Both the position numbers and the translations under genes were made by a program. A stretch of DNA of 36,005 nt, taken from assembly GCA_016927755.1 (NCBI GenBank), contig JAFGLZ010000261.1, positions 1 to 36,005 of the forward strand, read 5' to 3'. Positions 24,212 through 31,893 of this stretch are shown here, one piece after another; position 1 is the stretch's first letter, and the number at the start of each line of letters is the position of its first letter. Below the pieces are notes generated by a model. The model searched no databases. It was not told the origin of the DNA and saw nothing but the letters and a program-made list of their open reading frames with translations. This DNA comes from Phycisphaerae bacterium (GTDB lineage: Bacteria > Planctomycetota > Phycisphaerae > UBA1845 > JAFGLZ01).

Positions 24212-24379
24212 CAGCCCCCGAACGGGGGCGATGGAGCGTAGCCCAGGGCGACCGTAGGGAGCCATGGGTCCGCTGTCCGGCGTGAAGCAGAGCCCCGTTA
24301 GGGGCGACAGGTGATAGCCCACGGCGCGAGCCGTGGGGGGACGACCCCGCATGAAACCGTCAGCCCCGTCAGGGGCGGC
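24212..24379. repeat. Cluster of CAGCCCC/GGGGCGAC hairpins
   Basis: Three related hairpins: 24212-24230 (AGCCCCC/GGGGGC), 24291-24308 (AGCCCC-gtta-GGGGCGAC) and 24361-24379 (CAGCCCC-gtca-GGGGCGGC). Between the second and third is a stem CCCACGGC-gcga-GCCGTGGG (24318-24337). A fourth copy is at 28276-28293. Loops differ while stems persist. The first copy sits directly upstream of the SDR ribosome binding site. Confidence 0.7.
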
Positions 24380-24431
24380 AGAACTCCCTTGCGGTTGGCC
24401 CGCCTGGATGCTGGACGCCGCCCTCCGCACC

Positions 24432-24526
24432 CTCATAGGTCCCGCAGGGACCGCGTGAGAATAGCCCCGGACTTCAGTCCGGGGACAAGCCGCCCGCAAA
24501 TGAATCAGTCCCGTCGGGACGGCTGA
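24432..24526. repeat. 95-bp triple-hairpin repeat, copy 1
   Basis: Contains in order GGTCCC-gca-GGGACC, CCCCGGACT-tc-AGTCCGGGG and GTCCC-gtc-GGGAC stems. It is a direct repeat of 26116-26210 with roughly 85-90% identity judged by eye. Differences fall mainly in loops and linkers. Confidence 0.82.
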
Positions 24527-24694
24527 GATCAATCGAATCGCTCACAGGTCGGGTGGCACGGGTCCGCCGTCAACCGTCAAGAACCCTTCCCCAACCCGAC
24601 CGAAACGTCCCCGCCGGACCCACCTGAAGCAACAGAAGACCCAGGCGGCCCCGTGTTCCGTTCCACGTCAGAAGCTCCGTCCGACGCCACCACC

Positions 24695-25816
24695 TCACCC
24701 CCCCAACAAGTCCCCCTCCCGACCCATCACCTTCACCTTCCCCTGACCCGTAAAGATCCACAACACCCCCGGCTCCGGCTCGAAAACGTACGGATACGCC
24801 AGCCACGCATCCTTCTCCCGCGCGATCACCACCGGCCTCGTCCACGTCCTCCCCTCGTCCTCCGAAAACGCGATCGAGAGCTCCTCCCGGTGCCAGCTCG
24901 CCTCCACGTCGGAGAACTGACCCCCTCGCCGCTTGTAGTCGTCCTTGCCCTCCGGATACAGACGATTCCACACCAGCACGATCCGCCCGCTCGCCAGCCG
25001 TCCCAGGAACCCCGGCGACGTGCTCGCCTCGATCGCGCTCGGCCGGATCGTTCGCCAAGACAGTCCCCCGTCCTCCGAGATCGCCTCCCAGAACCGTCCC
25101 CAGCTCGTCCGGATCAGCATCCACACACGCCCGTCCTTCAGCGTGATCATCGTCGGCTCCAGCGCCCCGTCGTGATGCCCGTGCCCGCGAAGGTCGATGA
25201 TGTTGCTCGCCCGCCACGTCTTGCCGCTGTCGTCCGTCACGTACGTCCGAATCACGTTCCGCCCCGGATTCCGCATGTAGAACTGCACCGGCACCACGAT
25301 CCGGCCGCCCTTGGCCTGCAGCATCTTCATCGGCGGGTGCCCGCAAATGCCCTCGTGCAGAAGCTGCCGATCCACCCACGTCTTGCCCCCGTCCACACTC
25401 CGGATCGACCACACGTCCACACGCGACGCTACGCTCGGCTCGTTCTTGGCCTTGTCCCACTCCCACTTGATCGGGTCCCGCCACACCATCACGAGCGCCC
25501 CGTCCGCCGATCGAATGATCTGACCCGACCCGCACGGAATCCCCCGCCCCCCCTTCGACGCATCGGCCCCGGTGTAGATGACCCGCCGCTCCGACCACGT
25601 CTTGCCCCCATCCTTGCTGACCCGCGTGCCGTTGCCGTCGACGATCAGCAGACTCCCGTCCTCCATCCGGACGTACGGATTCGTCGACCCGAACTTCTCC
25701 ACGTCGAGCAACTTGAACCGAGGATCGATCCACCGCTTCGCCTCCCCCCACGCGATCCCTGTCACCGCCAACACGATCCACACCGACGCCGCAACCGCCA
25801 GCGTCCTATCCCTCAT
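24695..25816 (-). CDS. Secreted sialidase-like BNR/Asp-box protein
   Basis: A 373-residue protein with a signal peptide (about 1-24, VLAVTGIAWG) and a six-bladed propeller. Five Asp boxes (SxDxGxTW type) are visible near residues 67, 140, 194, 247 and 323, for example VSKDGGKTW, RSVDGGKTW and FSEDEGRTW. Such proteins are exo-sialidases (GH33) or act on other sugars; the full catalytic Arg triad could not be assigned safely, so substrate specificity is uncertain. GGGGAG 7 bases before the ATG at 25816 fixes the start. The gene is flanked on both sides by the 95-bp direct repeat. Confidence 0.85.
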   Translation of the reverse strand: MRDRTLAVAASVWIVLAVTGIAWGEAKRWIDPRFKLLDVEKFGSTNPYVRMEDGSLLIVDGNGTRVSKDGGKTWSERRVIYTGADASKGGRGIPCGSGQIIRSADGALVMVWRDPIKWEWDKAKNEPSVASRVDVWSIRSVDGGKTWVDRQLLHEGICGHPPMKMLQAKGGRIVVPVQFYMRNPGRNVIRTYVTDDSGKTWRASNIIDLRGHGHHDGALEPTMITLKDGRVWMLIRTSWGRFWEAISEDGGLSWRTIRPSAIEASTSPGFLGRLASGRIVLVWNRLYPEGKDDYKRRGGQFSDVEASWHREELSIAFSEDEGRTWTRPVVIAREKDAWLAYPYVFEPEPGVLWIFTGQGKVKVMGREGDLLGG

Positions 25817-25892
25817 GATCAAGCTCCCCAGAAAAGGGTCCCGCCCGACCCCAAGCCACCAAGAAACCGTGAGTGAGTCCGCGCCACCGTAG

Positions 25893-25911
25893 CACGGGCG
25901 TCTCGCCCGTG
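25893..25911. repeat. Hairpin repeat, copy B
   Basis: CACGGGCG-tct-CGCCCGTG, an 8-bp perfect stem in the flanking context GTAGC...CATTCGCATGC. It aligns with the inner hairpin at 20320-20338. Two stem positions differ and both changes are compensated on the opposite arm. Confidence 0.7.
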
Positions 25912-26115
25912 ACCATTCGCATGCAAAACGCCCGAGCAACGCACCTGCCCAATCCCCGGCGCCTCATCTCACACGCCCACCCAACCCTCAAGTCTCACGT
26001 CCTCAACGCGAGCCTGCCCCGCGATAATAAGCCCTCCCACATCCACCCGCCACAACCTTCCCGTCCCTCTCGCCAACCCCGATCACCACAAGCCCAGCAG
26101 AAGCCGCGTAGACCC

Positions 26116-26210
26116 CTCAGGTCCCGTAGGGACCGCGTGAAAATAGCCCCGGACTTCAGTCCGGGGGATCAAGCCGCCCGCGGATGGATCAGTCCCATCG
26201 GGACGGCTGA
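26116..26210. repeat. 95-bp triple-hairpin repeat, copy 2
   Basis: Same order of stems as copy 1 at 24432-24526 and in the same orientation: GGTCCC-gta-GGGACC, CCCCGGACT-tc-AGTCCGGGG, GTCCC-atc-GGGAC. The two copies bracket the sialidase-like gene at a distance of about 1.68 kb. Confidence 0.82.
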
Positions 26211-26323
26211 ACTCTCCCCAATCGTTCGACGGACCTGCGGCGGCCCATCGTCTTCAGCCGGTGGCGGCTCACCCCACCTCTCCTGCCCCCCGCACGAGCC
26301 CGTTCTCCCTCTCCCCTCCGGCG

Positions 26324-26360
26324 ACTTCTCTCTTCTGACCTCCTACTTCCCTCTTCTGAC
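26324..26360. repeat. Tandem pair of 21-bp units
   Basis: ACTTCTCTCTTCTGAC (26324) recurs as ACTTCCCTCTTCTGAC (26345) with one difference. The units are pyrimidine-rich. Nothing else suggests a function. Confidence 0.6.
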
Positions 26361-26457
26361 AGTACTCCGACCCCCTTATCACTGAAGTACGAAAATGAAC
26401 CCTAAAACCAGCCCGCCCCCGAGGACGCCATGCCCAATAGCTATCGAATCTCACAAG

Positions 26458-26766
26458 CCCCGGGCCTTCAGAGGCGGGGGACACAACGCCGGGTGGCCCA
26501 CCTCTTCAGAGGCGGGGGACACGAATTCCCCAACACGTCCGCACCCAGCGCCCCGCCTCCGAACCCCTCCAAGAAACGCTGCATTCCGGCGCATTCCAGC
26601 GCATTCCGAGACATTCCGAGACATTTCGAGACATCGTTCCCCATCCGATGTCGACGTGTCGACCTTTCGACGTTTCGACTTTTCCGCAAGGCATTTCGAG
26701 ACATCGCCCCCGCCCCCATCCGATGGCCGGGTGGCCCACCTCTTCAGAGGTGGGGGACACGAATTC
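26458..26766. repeat. Duplicated 100-bp unit containing interspersed-element cores
   Basis: Copy A (26488-26588) and copy B (26726-26825) are about 95% identical over 100 bases, 238 bases apart. Each starts with the element core (GGGTGGCCCACCTCTTCAGA to GAATTC) and continues to AAACGCTGCATTCCG, where the 10-bp arrays begin. A third partial core is at 26458-26484. In these copies the core arm reads CCTCTTCAGAGG, itself a short palindrome. Confidence 0.8.
26578..26635. repeat. 10-bp tandem array A
   Basis: Five diverged units of the form GNNRCATTCC with strict 10-base period, then a partial one (GAGACATCG). It begins exactly where the duplicated 100-bp unit ends. A related fragment is at 26690-26706. 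Confidence 0.75.
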
Positions 26767-26814
26767 CCCAACACGTCCGCACCCAGCGCCCCGCCTCCGA
26801 ACCCCCCAGGAAAC

Positions 26815-26894
26815 GCTGCATTCCGCTGCATTCCGATGCATTCCGGCGCATTTCGGGACATTCCGGGACATTCCGGGACATAGTGAGACACCGA
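26815..26894. repeat. 10-bp tandem array B
   Basis: Seven to eight units of GNNRCATTCC with 10-base period: GCTGCATTCC twice, GATGCATTCC, GGCGCATTTC, GGGACATTCC twice, then decaying units. It follows duplicated unit copy B. Unit types differ from array A, so the arrays have evolved separately. Confidence 0.75.
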
Positions 26895-26920
26895 TACCCC
26901 CCGTCCCCCGCACCCCTTTC

Positions 26921-26948
26921 GTCCTTCGCCCTTCGTACTTCGTCCTTC
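26921..26948. repeat. 7-bp tandem array
   Basis: Four units GTCCTTC, GCCCTTC, GTACTTC, GTCCTTC directly upstream of the URO-D-like gene. On the minus strand the read-through gives TEGRSTKGEGRK-like peptides, a pattern I associate with non-coding repeats of planctomycetes and related phyla. Confidence 0.7.
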
Positions 26949-26995
26949 AGTTCTGTACCATATCCCCACGACGCCCGAGAAGGGGACCAACACCA

Positions 26996-27979
26996 ATGAA
27001 CCACGTCGAGAGATTCCGCGCCGCAATGAGCTTCCAGCCCGTCGACCGCCTCCCCATGTGGGAGTGGGCCATGTGGTGGGACAAGACCATCACACGCTGG
27101 AAGACCGAGGGCCTGCCCCAGCACCTGACCGGCGTCTTCGAGATCGCCCACCACTTCGGCCTCGACCCCTATCAGCAGTTCTGGTTCAGCACCACCGACC
27201 CGACCATCGAGGCCGTCCAGCACCACGTCGAGGGCGTCGTCGCCCACATGGACGACTACCTGAGGATCCTGCCGAACATCTATCCCGATCACGCCGCCGC
27301 CATCCAGGCAATGGCCCCCTGGGCCCAGCGCCAGGCCGACGGCGACGCCGTCGTCTGGATCACCCTCGAGGGCTTCTTCTGGTTCCCACGAACGCTCATG
27401 GGCTTCGACCGCCTGATGGTCGCCTACTACGACCAACCCGAGCTGATCCACCGAATCAACGAGGACCTACTGACGTTCAACCTCGGGTTGCTCGACAAGA
27501 TCGCCAACGTCTGCGTCCCGACCTTCATGACCATCGCCGAGGACATGTCCTATAACAACGGGCCCATGGTCTCGCGGCAGATTTGCGACGACTTCATGAC
27601 GCCGTACTACCGGCGCTTGCTCGAACGAGTCAAAGAGCAGAACATGCAGACCATCGTCGATACCGACGGCGACGTGACGCTCCTCGTTCCATGGCTCGAG
27701 TCCGTCGGCGTCGAGGGCGTCCTGCCGCTCGAGCGTCAGGCCGGCGTCGACGGCATGAGCCTGCGACAAGCGTTCCCCAAACTGCGGATGATCGGCCACT
27801 ACGACAAGATGGTCATGAACAAAGGCGAGGACGCCATCCGCGCCGAGTTCGACCGCCTCAGCCCCCTGATGAAGACCGGCGGCTTCATCCCCAGCGTCGA
27901 CCATCAGACCCCCCCCGGCGTCTCGCTCCAGCAGTACCGATCCTACCTCCGCCTACTGAAGGAGGCCGTCGTTGTCTAG
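26996..27979 (+). CDS. Uroporphyrinogen decarboxylase-like protein
   Basis: A 327-residue protein of the URO-D/MtaA superfamily barrel. It opens MNHVERFRAAMSFQPVDRLP, the usual N-terminal pattern (ERvlaal...PDRvP). AEDMSYNNGPMVS, then DDFMTPYYRRLLERVK and HYDKMVMNKGEDAIRAEFDR fit the later parts of the fold, and GGFIPSVDHQTPPGVS corresponds to the C-terminal G-x-I-x-x-xDH motif. True heme enzymes have a conserved N-terminal Arg-rich substrate motif that is not seen, so a role in methyl transfer or an unknown reaction is more likely than heme synthesis. AAGGGGA lies about 9 bases before the ATG at 26996. The upstream frame crosses the repeat region. Confidence 0.85.
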   Translation: MNHVERFRAAMSFQPVDRLPMWEWAMWWDKTITRWKTEGLPQHLTGVFEIAHHFGLDPYQQFWFSTTDPTIEAVQHHVEGVVAHMDDYLRILPNIYPDHAAAIQAMAPWAQRQADGDAVVWITLEGFFWFPRTLMGFDRLMVAYYDQPELIHRINEDLLTFNLGLLDKIANVCVPTFMTIAEDMSYNNGPMVSRQICDDFMTPYYRRLLERVKEQNMQTIVDTDGDVTLLVPWLESVGVEGVLPLERQAGVDGMSLRQAFPKLRMIGHYDKMVMNKGEDAIRAEFDRLSPLMKTGGFIPSVDHQTPPGVSLQQYRSYLRLLKEAVVV

Positions 27980-28137
27980 GCCGCGTCATAACTCGATTGG
28001 TGGATGCCGGTGGGAGGGCGAGGCCGCCGCTTTCACGATCTTTGGTGCTCTTCGTCTAGTCCCATGGCTCATGTTCACGCACAAAAAGCCACGACGGGAA
28101 CCTCCAGTATTCAGGCTTCAAGATCAATTGACCGTAC

Positions 28138-28208
28138 CTTCCCGCGTTCGGGTCCGAAAACCAAACGACCCTGACTTCCCGCGTTCAGGCCCGGAGGGCC
28201 GAAGGACC
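28138..28208. repeat. 33-bp tandem direct repeat
   Basis: CTTCCCGCGTTCGGGTCCG at 28138 recurs as CTTCCCGCGTTCAGGCCCG at 28176, each followed by a run ending GACC. No function is evident. Confidence 0.6.
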
Positions 28209-28394
28209 GTAGCCACGGGTGGAGCCCGCCGCTTCGGCGGGCGCAACCCGTGGTATCCGTCCTACCATACCCCTCAGCCCCGGCAGGGGCGACGGAAGGT
28301 TGTAGCGACGAGTTCGTCCCTACACCATCCGCAATCCTTGGCACTGAGCGCCTATCGCGGAACCCGGAGATCCGCCGTGGAAACCGCACGCGCC

Positions 28395-28432
28395 GGGTGC
28401 CCCATCGCTTCAGCGGTGGGGAACACGAATTC
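28395..28432. repeat. Interspersed element, left-core-only copy
   Basis: GGGTGCCCCATCGCTTCAGC through GGTGGGGAACACGAATTC matches the 38-base core of the 175-bp family. The right half is absent or decayed. It lies 71 bases before the next start codon. Confidence 0.75.
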
Positions 28433-28502
28433 GATCGCGAACACGCGCCCTACAGGTGAACCCGGAGCCTCACCATCCTGTCAACAGCAGAGGAATACGA
28501 CA

Positions 28503-31088
28503 ATGACCAAGCCAAGGTCCATCGCCGCTTCGATAACGTGCCTTGTATTCTCGAGTCTGTCCTTCGCCGCCCAGCAAGCTCCCACGCCCTGGCCCCTCGA
28601 AATCAAAACCCAACACCGACCCGGAACCTACTGGTGGTGCCCCGGCAGCGCCTTCGACAAGGACAGCATCGACTGGAACCTCGAAGGCCTCCACAAGGCC
28701 CGAGTCGGCACCGTCCACATCGTCCCCATCTACGGCGCAAAGGGCTACGAGGATCGGTACATCCAATACCTATCCCCCAAGTGGATGGAAATGCTCGACC
28801 ACATCGTCAAGAAGGCCCAAACCCTCGGAATGAACGTCGACATGACCACCGGCACCGGCTGGTGCTTCGGCGGCCCAGGCCTGGCCAAGAGCACGGCCGA
28901 CGTCGTCGTCAGCTACGACACCAAGACCAAGAAGCTCTCCTTCGCCGCCAAACGCATGGTCAAACGCGCCGCCCCCGGCGGCGAGGGCCACATGCTCAAC
29001 CCCTATTCCCCCGCCGCCATGCGCTTCTACCTCGAGCGGTTCTCCAAGGCCTTCGACCAGACGCGCCCCGCCATGCCCAGGGCACAGTACCACGACTCCT
29101 TCGAGTACGCCTGCGATTGGTGCCCGGAGCTCCTCGCCGAGTTCAAGGCCCGACGCGGCTATGACCTCGCCGACCACCTCGACCTCTTCTTCGCCAAGAG
29201 CGGCGACCCCGAAAGACGCGCCCGCCTCAAGTGCGACTACCGGATCACCCTCGGCGACCTGCACCGCGAGGCCATCGAGGTCTGGGCCGATTGGGCCCGC
29301 GCCCGCGGAATGCTCACACGCAACCAGGCCCACGGCTCCCCCGCCAACCTCCTCGACGTCTACGCCGCTGCCGATATCCCCGAGACCGAAATGTTCGGCG
29401 CGCCGAACTACCCCATCCCCGGCTTCAGGCGAGATCCCGCCATGGTCAGACCCGGCGACTCCGACCGCCGCGTCTGCATGTTCGCCTCATCCGCCGCCCA
29501 CGTCGCCCATCCGCCGGGCAAACAGCTCGTCTCCTCCGAGAGCTGCACCTGGCTCCGCGAGCACTGGCACGGCAGTCTAGCCCAGGTCAAGCTCGAGCTC
29601 GATCAGTTCTTCCTCGCCGGCATCAACCACGTCTTCTATCACGGATGCTGCTACTCGCCGAAGGACGCCCCCTGGCCGGGATGGTTCTTCTACGCCTCCA
29701 CTAAGTTCGACTCGCGCAACTCAATCTGGCGCGACTTCCCCGTCCTCAACACGTACGTCGCCCGATGCCAGTCCGTCCTGCAGACCGGCGTCCCCTTCAA
29801 CGATGTCCTCCTCTACTGGCCCATCCACGACTACTGGACCCAACCCGAAGGTACGAAGCTCCAGCACATCGTCCATTCCCGCAAGTGGCTGGACTCCCAG
29901 CCCTTCGGACGCGTCGCCCAAGACCTGATCGACAAGGGCTACGCCTTCGACTTCATCTCCGACCGACTCCTCCAAGGCATCGACGCCAAGAACGGCGCGC
30001 TCCACGCGACAGGGGGAATCTACCGCGCCGTCGTCGTCCCCGCGTGTCGATACGTCCCCGTCACCACGCTCCTAAAGCTCGCGGATCTCGCCGACAAAGG
30101 CGCCACCGTCATCTTCCACAAGAGTATCCCCTCCGACGTGCCCGGCCTGGGGCGCCTCGATCAGCGCCGCAAGGAACTCGCCACCGAGCGAACGCGACTA
30201 ACCAAGGTCAACGCCATCGTCGCCCCCGACGTCCTGGCCGCGCTCGAAGCCGCAGATGTCCCCCGGGAATCCCTCACCGACGCCGGCCTGCAGTGCATCC
30301 GTCGCAAGACCAGCGACGGCTTCTACTACTTCATCGCCAACCAGACCGCCAAGGCCTGGGACGGCTGGCTACCTCTCGCCGTGGCATGCAAGTCCGCGAC
30401 CCTCCTCGACCCGATGACGGGCCGATCCGGCGCTATCGCCACGCGCCAAGACGGCGGACGCTGCCAAGCCTATCTCCAGCTCGCACCCGGCGAATCGCGA
30501 ATCATCCAGGCGCGACATGAACTCGCGGCCGGCCCGCCCTGGACCTATCTCCAGCCCAAAGGCCAACCCGTTCCCATCACCGGCCAATGGCAAGTCGACT
30601 TCATCGAAGGCGGCCCAGATCTGCCCGCCGCCTACAAGCTCGACAAGTTGGCATCCTGGACCAACGCCCCCGACGATCACGCCAAGCGATTCGCCGGCAC
30701 CGCGCGCTACAAGATCACCTTTAACCTCCCGCCCGGCGACAAGCCCGACGAATGGCTGCTCGACCTCGGCGACGTCCGCGAGAGCGCCCGCGTCCGCATC
30801 AACGGCCAAGACGCCGGCGCACTCATCGCCTTGCCCTTCCGGCTCAGCGCCGGTCGATACGTCAAGCCCGGCCCGAACACGCTCGAAGTCGAAGTGACCA
30901 ACCTCACCGCCAACCGAATCCGCGATCTCGACCGCCGCAAGGTCGACTGGAAGATCATGAAGGACATCAACATCGTCACCGTCGACTACAAACCGCTAGA
31001 CGCAACCAACTGGCCGCTAACCGACTCCGGCCTCCTAGGCCCCGTCCAACTCATCCCGATGTCCAAGAAGAAGATTGAAGGAGATTAA
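28503..31088 (+). CDS. GH106-type alpha-L-rhamnosidase-like secreted enzyme
   Basis: An 861-residue protein with signal peptide (MTKPRSIAASITCLVFSSLSFAA). The N-terminal barrel carries TTGTGWCFGGPG (115-126), DSFEYACDW, SSESCTWLREHWHGSLAQVK and LAGINHVFYHGCCYSPKDAPW, all close to GH106 signatures. The C-terminal part (from about 690) is a jelly-roll with VDFIEGGPDLP, RYKITFNLPP and NTLEVEVTNLTANRIRD. GH106 enzymes remove L-rhamnose from pectin or glycosides by inversion. It is shorter than many GH106 proteins (over 1000 residues). AGAGGAA lies about 8 bases before the ATG at 28503; the frame extends upstream through repeats to 27972 without support. Confidence 0.88.
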   Translation: MTKPRSIAASITCLVFSSLSFAAQQAPTPWPLEIKTQHRPGTYWWCPGSAFDKDSIDWNLEGLHKARVGTVHIVPIYGAKGYEDRYIQYLSPKWMEMLDHIVKKAQTLGMNVDMTTGTGWCFGGPGLAKSTADVVVSYDTKTKKLSFAAKRMVKRAAPGGEGHMLNPYSPAAMRFYLERFSKAFDQTRPAMPRAQYHDSFEYACDWCPELLAEFKARRGYDLADHLDLFFAKSGDPERRARLKCDYRITLGDLHREAIEVWADWARARGMLTRNQAHGSPANLLDVYAAADIPETEMFGAPNYPIPGFRRDPAMVRPGDSDRRVCMFASSAAHVAHPPGKQLVSSESCTWLREHWHGSLAQVKLELDQFFLAGINHVFYHGCCYSPKDAPWPGWFFYASTKFDSRNSIWRDFPVLNTYVARCQSVLQTGVPFNDVLLYWPIHDYWTQPEGTKLQHIVHSRKWLDSQPFGRVAQDLIDKGYAFDFISDRLLQGIDAKNGALHATGGIYRAVVVPACRYVPVTTLLKLADLADKGATVIFHKSIPSDVPGLGRLDQRRKELATERTRLTKVNAIVAPDVLAALEAADVPRESLTDAGLQCIRRKTSDGFYYFIANQTAKAWDGWLPLAVACKSATLLDPMTGRSGAIATRQDGGRCQAYLQLAPGESRIIQARHELAAGPPWTYLQPKGQPVPITGQWQVDFIEGGPDLPAAYKLDKLASWTNAPDDHAKRFAGTARYKITFNLPPGDKPDEWLLDLGDVRESARVRINGQDAGALIALPFRLSAGRYVKPGPNTLEVEVTNLTANRIRDLDRRKVDWKIMKDINIVTVDYKPLDATNWPLTDSGLLGPVQLIPMSKKKIEGD

Positions 31089-31135
31089 GGGTCTTGTGTG
31101 TATCTATATGGAGGGGGGCGTGTTGGATGAAGTGC

Positions 31136-31681
31136 TTAGTTCGCCGCCGCGCGCTTCTCGACGACCTTCTCCGCCAAACGCCGGTACGCCCCGACGAGGT
31201 CGCGGCACACCAGATCGACGCGCTCGCGCAGAATCCGTCGCTCGCGAATGATCTGTCCGCTCACGCGACGCAGACGATCATAGCGCAGCCGTTCCTTTCG
31301 CTGGTGTCGACGATCCGAGACCGTCTTCTCGAGCGTGCGGCTCAGGTGGCCCAGGTCGAATGGCTTGACCAGCAGGTCGCGCACACCGAGACGCATCGCC
31401 TCGACCGCCCGACCCAGCGTCGGTCGGCCCGTCATCAGGATCACGTCGCAGTCGCTGCACCGGCGGAGATCGCGAACGAGTCGAAGATCCGTGCAGTCCG
31501 GGAGGTTCAGGTCCACTAGAACCACGTCGGGCGTCTCGGTGTTGCTCTTCGAGAGCGCCTCGGCGGCCGTGACGGCCCTGGCGATACGCGCCTCCATGGT
31601 CTGCTCAACGAACTCCGCGACCATGGACGCCACGTCGTCGTCGTCGTCGACGATCAGAATGCTCGCAGGGCTGTACGACAT
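31136..31681 (-). CDS. Receiver-domain response regulator with helical C-terminus
   Basis: A 181-residue protein. The receiver domain (about 6-122) has Asp13/Asp14, the phosphorylation site Asp57 in VLVDLNLP, Thr84 in LMTGRP and Lys106 in LLVKPFD. The remaining 60 residues are a charged helix rich in Arg (RRHQRKERLRYDRLRRVSGQ) and contain no recognised output domain. It may act as a phospho-relay or protein-interaction module. AAGGGG lies about 5 bases before the ATG at 31681. It is 212 bases downstream of the HDOD-histidine kinase gene on the same strand, its likely partner. Confidence 0.92.
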   Translation of the reverse strand: MSYSPASILIVDDDDDVASMVAEFVEQTMEARIARAVTAAEALSKSNTETPDVVLVDLNLPDCTDLRLVRDLRRCSDCDVILMTGRPTLGRAVEAMRLGVRDLLVKPFDLGHLSRTLEKTVSDRRHQRKERLRYDRLRRVSGQIIRERRILRERVDLVCRDLVGAYRRLAEKVVEKRAAAN

Positions 31682-31893
31682 AGCGCCCCTTTCTCAGGAC
31701 GACACCAGGTTCCTGCCCCTCCCGGCAGGCTGCCCGGGGGACGATCAAATAAAAGGCCGGCGGACGTCAGACCGCGAGAGCGAGGGAGGAGGGAGAAGGC
31801 CTACCGCCCGCCTGGCCCGGAAACCGAATTTGTACCATCCGTGGGATCGACGTGAAGGTCACGAGCGGCCTTTGTGCCACCCGTCGGAGCTTG

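Larger units (their letters stand above)
24197..24694. other. Intergenic region of 498 bases filled with hairpin repeats
   Basis: Lies between the SDR gene start and the sialidase-like gene end, both on the minus strand. It holds three AGCCCC/GGGGC hairpins, a CCCACGGC/GCCGTGGG stem and one copy of the 95-bp triple-hairpin repeat. No gene was supported in it. Confidence 0.6.
25817..26995. other. Gene-free region of 1.18 kb made of several repeat types
   Basis: Divergent region between the sialidase-like and URO-D-like genes. In order it holds a covarying hairpin (25893-25911), the second 95-bp repeat, a 21-bp tandem pair (26324-26360), a duplicated 100-bp unit carrying interspersed-element cores, two 10-bp repeat arrays and a 7-bp tandem array (26921-26948). 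Long frames cross it on both strands, but none has a ribosome binding site or a protein-like composition. Confidence 0.7.
27980..28502. other. Intergenic region of 523 bases with several repeats
   Basis: Between the URO-D-like and rhamnosidase-like genes. It holds a 33-bp direct repeat (28138-28170 and 28175-28208, beginning CTTCCCGCGTTC), a hairpin ACGGGTTG-type stem around CCCGCCG-ctt-CGGCGGG (28215-28252), a CAGCCCC/GGGGCGAC hairpin (28276-28293), and an interspersed-element core (28395-28432). The first 130 bases hold nothing recognised. Confidence 0.6.

Noticed and set aside
24197..24532. An N-terminal extension of the SDR protein
   Set aside because: The added codons lie in hairpin repeats and GAGGAGG stands just before the ATG at 24196.
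24653..25876. A 407-codon plus-strand frame opposite the sialidase-like gene
   Set aside because: His-, Arg- and Pro-rich shadow; the minus strand has a signal peptide, ribosome binding site and five Asp boxes.
26578..26894. A CRISPR array
   Set aside because: The units are 10 bp with no spacers between them; no cas genes are near.
27980..28502. An N-terminal extension of the rhamnosidase-like protein by 177 codons
   Set aside because: It crosses three repeat families, and the ATG at 28503 has a ribosome binding site and opens a signal peptide.
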